49,402 nucleotides of DNA. Origin: an uncultured Clostridia bacterium (GTDB lineage Bacteria; Bacillota; Clostridia; Oscillospirales; Acutalibacteraceae). The position numbers and the translations under genes are program-made. Shown one piece after another: positions 47,343 to 49,402 of this stretch. How positions within the stretch are numbered: position 1 is the stretch's first letter; every line of letters starts with the position of its first letter. The stretch covers positions 1 to 49,402 of the forward strand of contig CANRZD010000005.1 of the NCBI GenBank assembly GCA_947644325.1, read 5' to 3'. The notes beneath the pieces are model-generated. The model saw only the letters and a program-made list of their open reading frames with translations. It made no database searches and had not been told where the DNA came from.

Positions 47343-47600
47343 CTAGGCCCTTAAAAGCTCGAACAGCTCCAGCGCGTATTCCTGCAGGGTGCTCATCATC
47401 CAGCTGCCGCCCAATACCAGGAACAGCACCACCACAATGAGCTTCATGATAAAGGAGATGGTCTGCTCGTGTATCTGGGTAACTGCCTGCAGAATGGCGG
47501 TGAGCACGCCCACCACCATGCTCAAAAGCAGCATGGGGGCAGCCAGGCGTATGGCTACGCCGATCCCGTCCCGGAACACGTCAACCACTTCTGTCTGCAT
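47343..47600 (-). CDS. fliQ: Flagellar export protein FliQ
   Basis: 85 aa with RLAAPMLLLSMVVGVLTAILQAVTQIHEQTISFIMKL. Confidence 0.95.
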   Translation of the reverse strand: MQTEVVDVFRDGIGVAIRLAAPMLLLSMVVGVLTAILQAVTQIHEQTISFIMKLIVVVLFLVLGGSWMMSTLQEYALELFELLRA

Positions 47601-47634
47601 CCTTCCACCTGCCTTTCACGCGTTTTCCTGTGTA

Positions 47635-48318
47635 TTAGCGGAACCCCTGCACCAGGGTAGAGAACACCAGCTCCCAGCCGTTCAGTGTAATGAACAAAAG
47701 GAGCTTGAAGGGTGTGGAGATCATAGAGGGGGGCAGCATGACCATGCCCATGGACATCAGGGTGGAGGCCACGATGATGTCGATGAGCAGGAAGGGGATA
47801 TAGAGGTAAAAGCCTATCTGAAAGGCCTTCTTCAGCTCTGACGTGGCAAAGGACGGCACGATGATGCGAAGGGGCAGCTCCATGGCCTGCTCCTCTGTGT
47901 CGGGCACCTCTACCCCCGCCATGCCGCAGTACATGTTGAGAGCCGAGGGCTCTGTCTGCCGCAGCATGAAGTCCTTCATGGGCGCCTTGGCCCGGTCGAA
48001 GAACTCCTCCTGGGTGATCTCCTCGTTGATATAGGGCTCGTAGGCCTCCGTCTGCACCTGGGTGAGCACGGGGCTCATGGTAAATAGCGTCAAAAACAGC
48101 GCAAGGCCCACCAGCACCATGTTGGGCGGCGTCTGCTGCGTGCCCATGGCGTTGCGTAAAAACGACAGGGAGATGATATACCTGGTGAAGGAGGTGCACA
48201 TGATCACCAGGGCGGGCAGTAGGGTCAGGAGGGTAGTCAGCAGGAGGACATCCAGCACCTGGACGCTGTCGCCGTTTATGTTGATGAGATTATTAAGGCC
48301 CTCTAAGCTGCTATCCAA
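47635..48318 (-). CDS. fliP: Flagellar export protein FliP
   Basis: LLTLLPALVIMCTSFTRYIISLSFLRNAMGTQQTPPNMVLVGLALFLT; FLLIDIIVASTLMSMGMVMLPPSMISTPFKLLLF. Confidence 0.97.
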   Translation of the reverse strand: MDSSLEGLNNLININGDSVQVLDVLLLTTLLTLLPALVIMCTSFTRYIISLSFLRNAMGTQQTPPNMVLVGLALFLTLFTMSPVLTQVQTEAYEPYINEEITQEEFFDRAKAPMKDFMLRQTEPSALNMYCGMAGVEVPDTEEQAMELPLRIIVPSFATSELKKAFQIGFYLYIPFLLIDIIVASTLMSMGMVMLPPSMISTPFKLLLFITLNGWELVFSTLVQGFR

Positions 48319-48344
48319 ATGCCGTCACCACACTCTCTCCTTTG

Positions 48345-48713
48345 TCATTTCTTCTTTATGGGGAAATTGTCCCGCAGCACCTGGGAGAAGCTGGGCCCCG
48401 CAGGCCCCGCCGGAGGGTCTTTCTGCAGCCATACCTTGGCCTCCTCCTCCGAAAGCTCTGTGAGCACCTGTATCTGGTGGGGCGTCACCCCCAGAAGCAG
48501 GCACCGGCTGTGCACGCGCACCAGCACCAGCCGCTCCTCTTTGCCCACGCCGTGCTGCCACAGCAGGGCCATGTTTTCCGCGGCGCCGCTTCCCACCTTG
48601 GGAATGCCCGGCAGGCCCTGGCGGGCGATCAGCCGGGTGCACAGGTAGGCCAGCACCAGCACGATGCCCACCACCAGCAGCATCCCCAAAAGCGATAAGA
48701 CCCCCTGGGGCAC
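48345..48713 (-). CDS. fliO: FliO/FliZ-like flagellar biosynthesis protein
   Basis: Short single-TM protein directly upstream of fliP; LVLVRVHSRCLLLGVTPHQIQVLTEL. Confidence 0.75.
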   Translation of the reverse strand: MPQGVLSLLGMLLVVGIVLVLAYLCTRLIARQGLPGIPKVGSGAAENMALLWQHGVGKEERLVLVRVHSRCLLLGVTPHQIQVLTELSEEEAKVWLQKDPPAGPAGPSFSQVLRDNFPIKKK

Positions 48714-48717
48714 CTCT

Positions 48718-49083
48718 TTACGGCTCCCCTACGATGGAGGCCACGGTCTTCATGATGCGGTCGGGCTTGAAGGGCTTTACGATGAAGTCCTTGGCCCCGG
48801 ACTGGATGGCCTCGATAACCATGGCCTCCTGGCCCATGGCCGAGCACATGACCACGTTGCAGGCGGGGTTCTTGGCCTTCATGGCCTTCAGGGCCTCCAG
48901 GCCGTCCATGTTGGGCATGGTGATGTCCATGATAACCAGATCCGGGGAGAGCTCTGTGAACTTTTCCACGGCGTCCGCGCCGTCCACAGCCTCGTGAAGG
49001 TCGCTATACCCGTTTTTGCTCAGGGTATCCCGGATCACCTTGCGCATGAAAGCAGCATCGTCAACTAATAAGATCTTTGCCAT
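48718..49083 (-). CDS. cheY: Chemotaxis response regulator CheY
   Basis: KILLVDDAAFMRKVIRDTLSKNGY; DLVIMDITMPNMDGLEAL; VMCSAMGQEAMV; GAKDFIVKPFKPDRI. Confidence 0.93.
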   Translation of the reverse strand: MAKILLVDDAAFMRKVIRDTLSKNGYSDLHEAVDGADAVEKFTELSPDLVIMDITMPNMDGLEALKAMKAKNPACNVVMCSAMGQEAMVIEAIQSGAKDFIVKPFKPDRIMKTVASIVGEP

Positions 49084-49133
49084 TGTCGTTTCCTCTTTTC
49101 TGAAGTAAGTTTAATTGTGTCAGCGTCTGGCGC

Positions 49134-49402
49134 TCATTTGGACTGAGCCACGTCTTCCAGATCGGGTTTCTTTAATATCTCTGTCACGCGGATGCCGAAG
49201 TTGTCGTCTATGACCACAACGTCGCCCCGCGCGATGCACTTGCCATTGACGAACAGGTCCACCTGGTCGCCCGCCAGCTTGTCGAGGATGACAAGGGACC
49301 CCTTGGCAAAGGACAATATCTCCTGCACGCGCCTGCGGGTACGGCCGATCTCCACCGTCACTTCCAGGGGCACGTTCATAATGAGGTCCAGGTTCTCCGC
49401 CT
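49134..49402 (-). CDS. Flagellar motor switch protein FliN/FliY, C-terminal part (5' end off the right edge)
   Basis: …AENLDLIMNVPLEVTVEIGRTRRRVQEILSFAKGSLVILDKLAGDQVDLFVNGKCIARGDVVVIDDNFGIRVTEI; frame is open to the window edge. Confidence 0.92.
   Translation of the reverse strand, partial: AENLDLIMNVPLEVTVEIGRTRRRVQEILSFAKGSLVILDKLAGDQVDLFVNGKCIARGDVVVIDDNFGIRVTEILKKPDLEDVAQSK

Overview
The window is a GC-rich chromosomal segment from a flagellated Firmicute (Clostridia-like gene content). The left part is housekeeping: recG, a DAK2/FakA-like gene, glyS, accD-accA, ribF, rpsO and pnp. The centre holds transport and metabolism genes: ABC, RND and MATE exporters, a radical SAM enzyme, GH4 and GH13 glycosidases, an NhaC-family transporter, tcdA, comF, malic enzyme, an HtrA-like protease, a GntR-ABC cassette, sfsA, and a sigma/anti-sigma pair. 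The right part is a long minus-strand flagellar/chemotaxis cluster running from fliN/fliY to a degenerate EAL-HDOD gene. No tRNA, rRNA, CRISPR array, prophage or transposase was recognised. The most interesting signals lie outside the long ORFs. (1) At 3134-3494 there is a compact type I toxin-antitoxin module: a 26-aa holin-like toxin plus an antisense RNA with a consensus promoter and terminator. (2) At 13393-13538 there is an erm-like leader: an 18-codon uORF and two mutually exclusive hairpins that control the Shine-Dalgarno of an ABC exporter. (3) A lysine riboswitch with a terminator precedes the NhaC-family gene. (4) A 54-bp near-perfect palindrome lies between rpsO and pnp. (5) Three genes (recG, the htrA-like gene and the anti-sigma gene) are split by frame disruptions. 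These could be real mutations or assembly errors. All calls come from reading the sequence; no database search or folding program was run.
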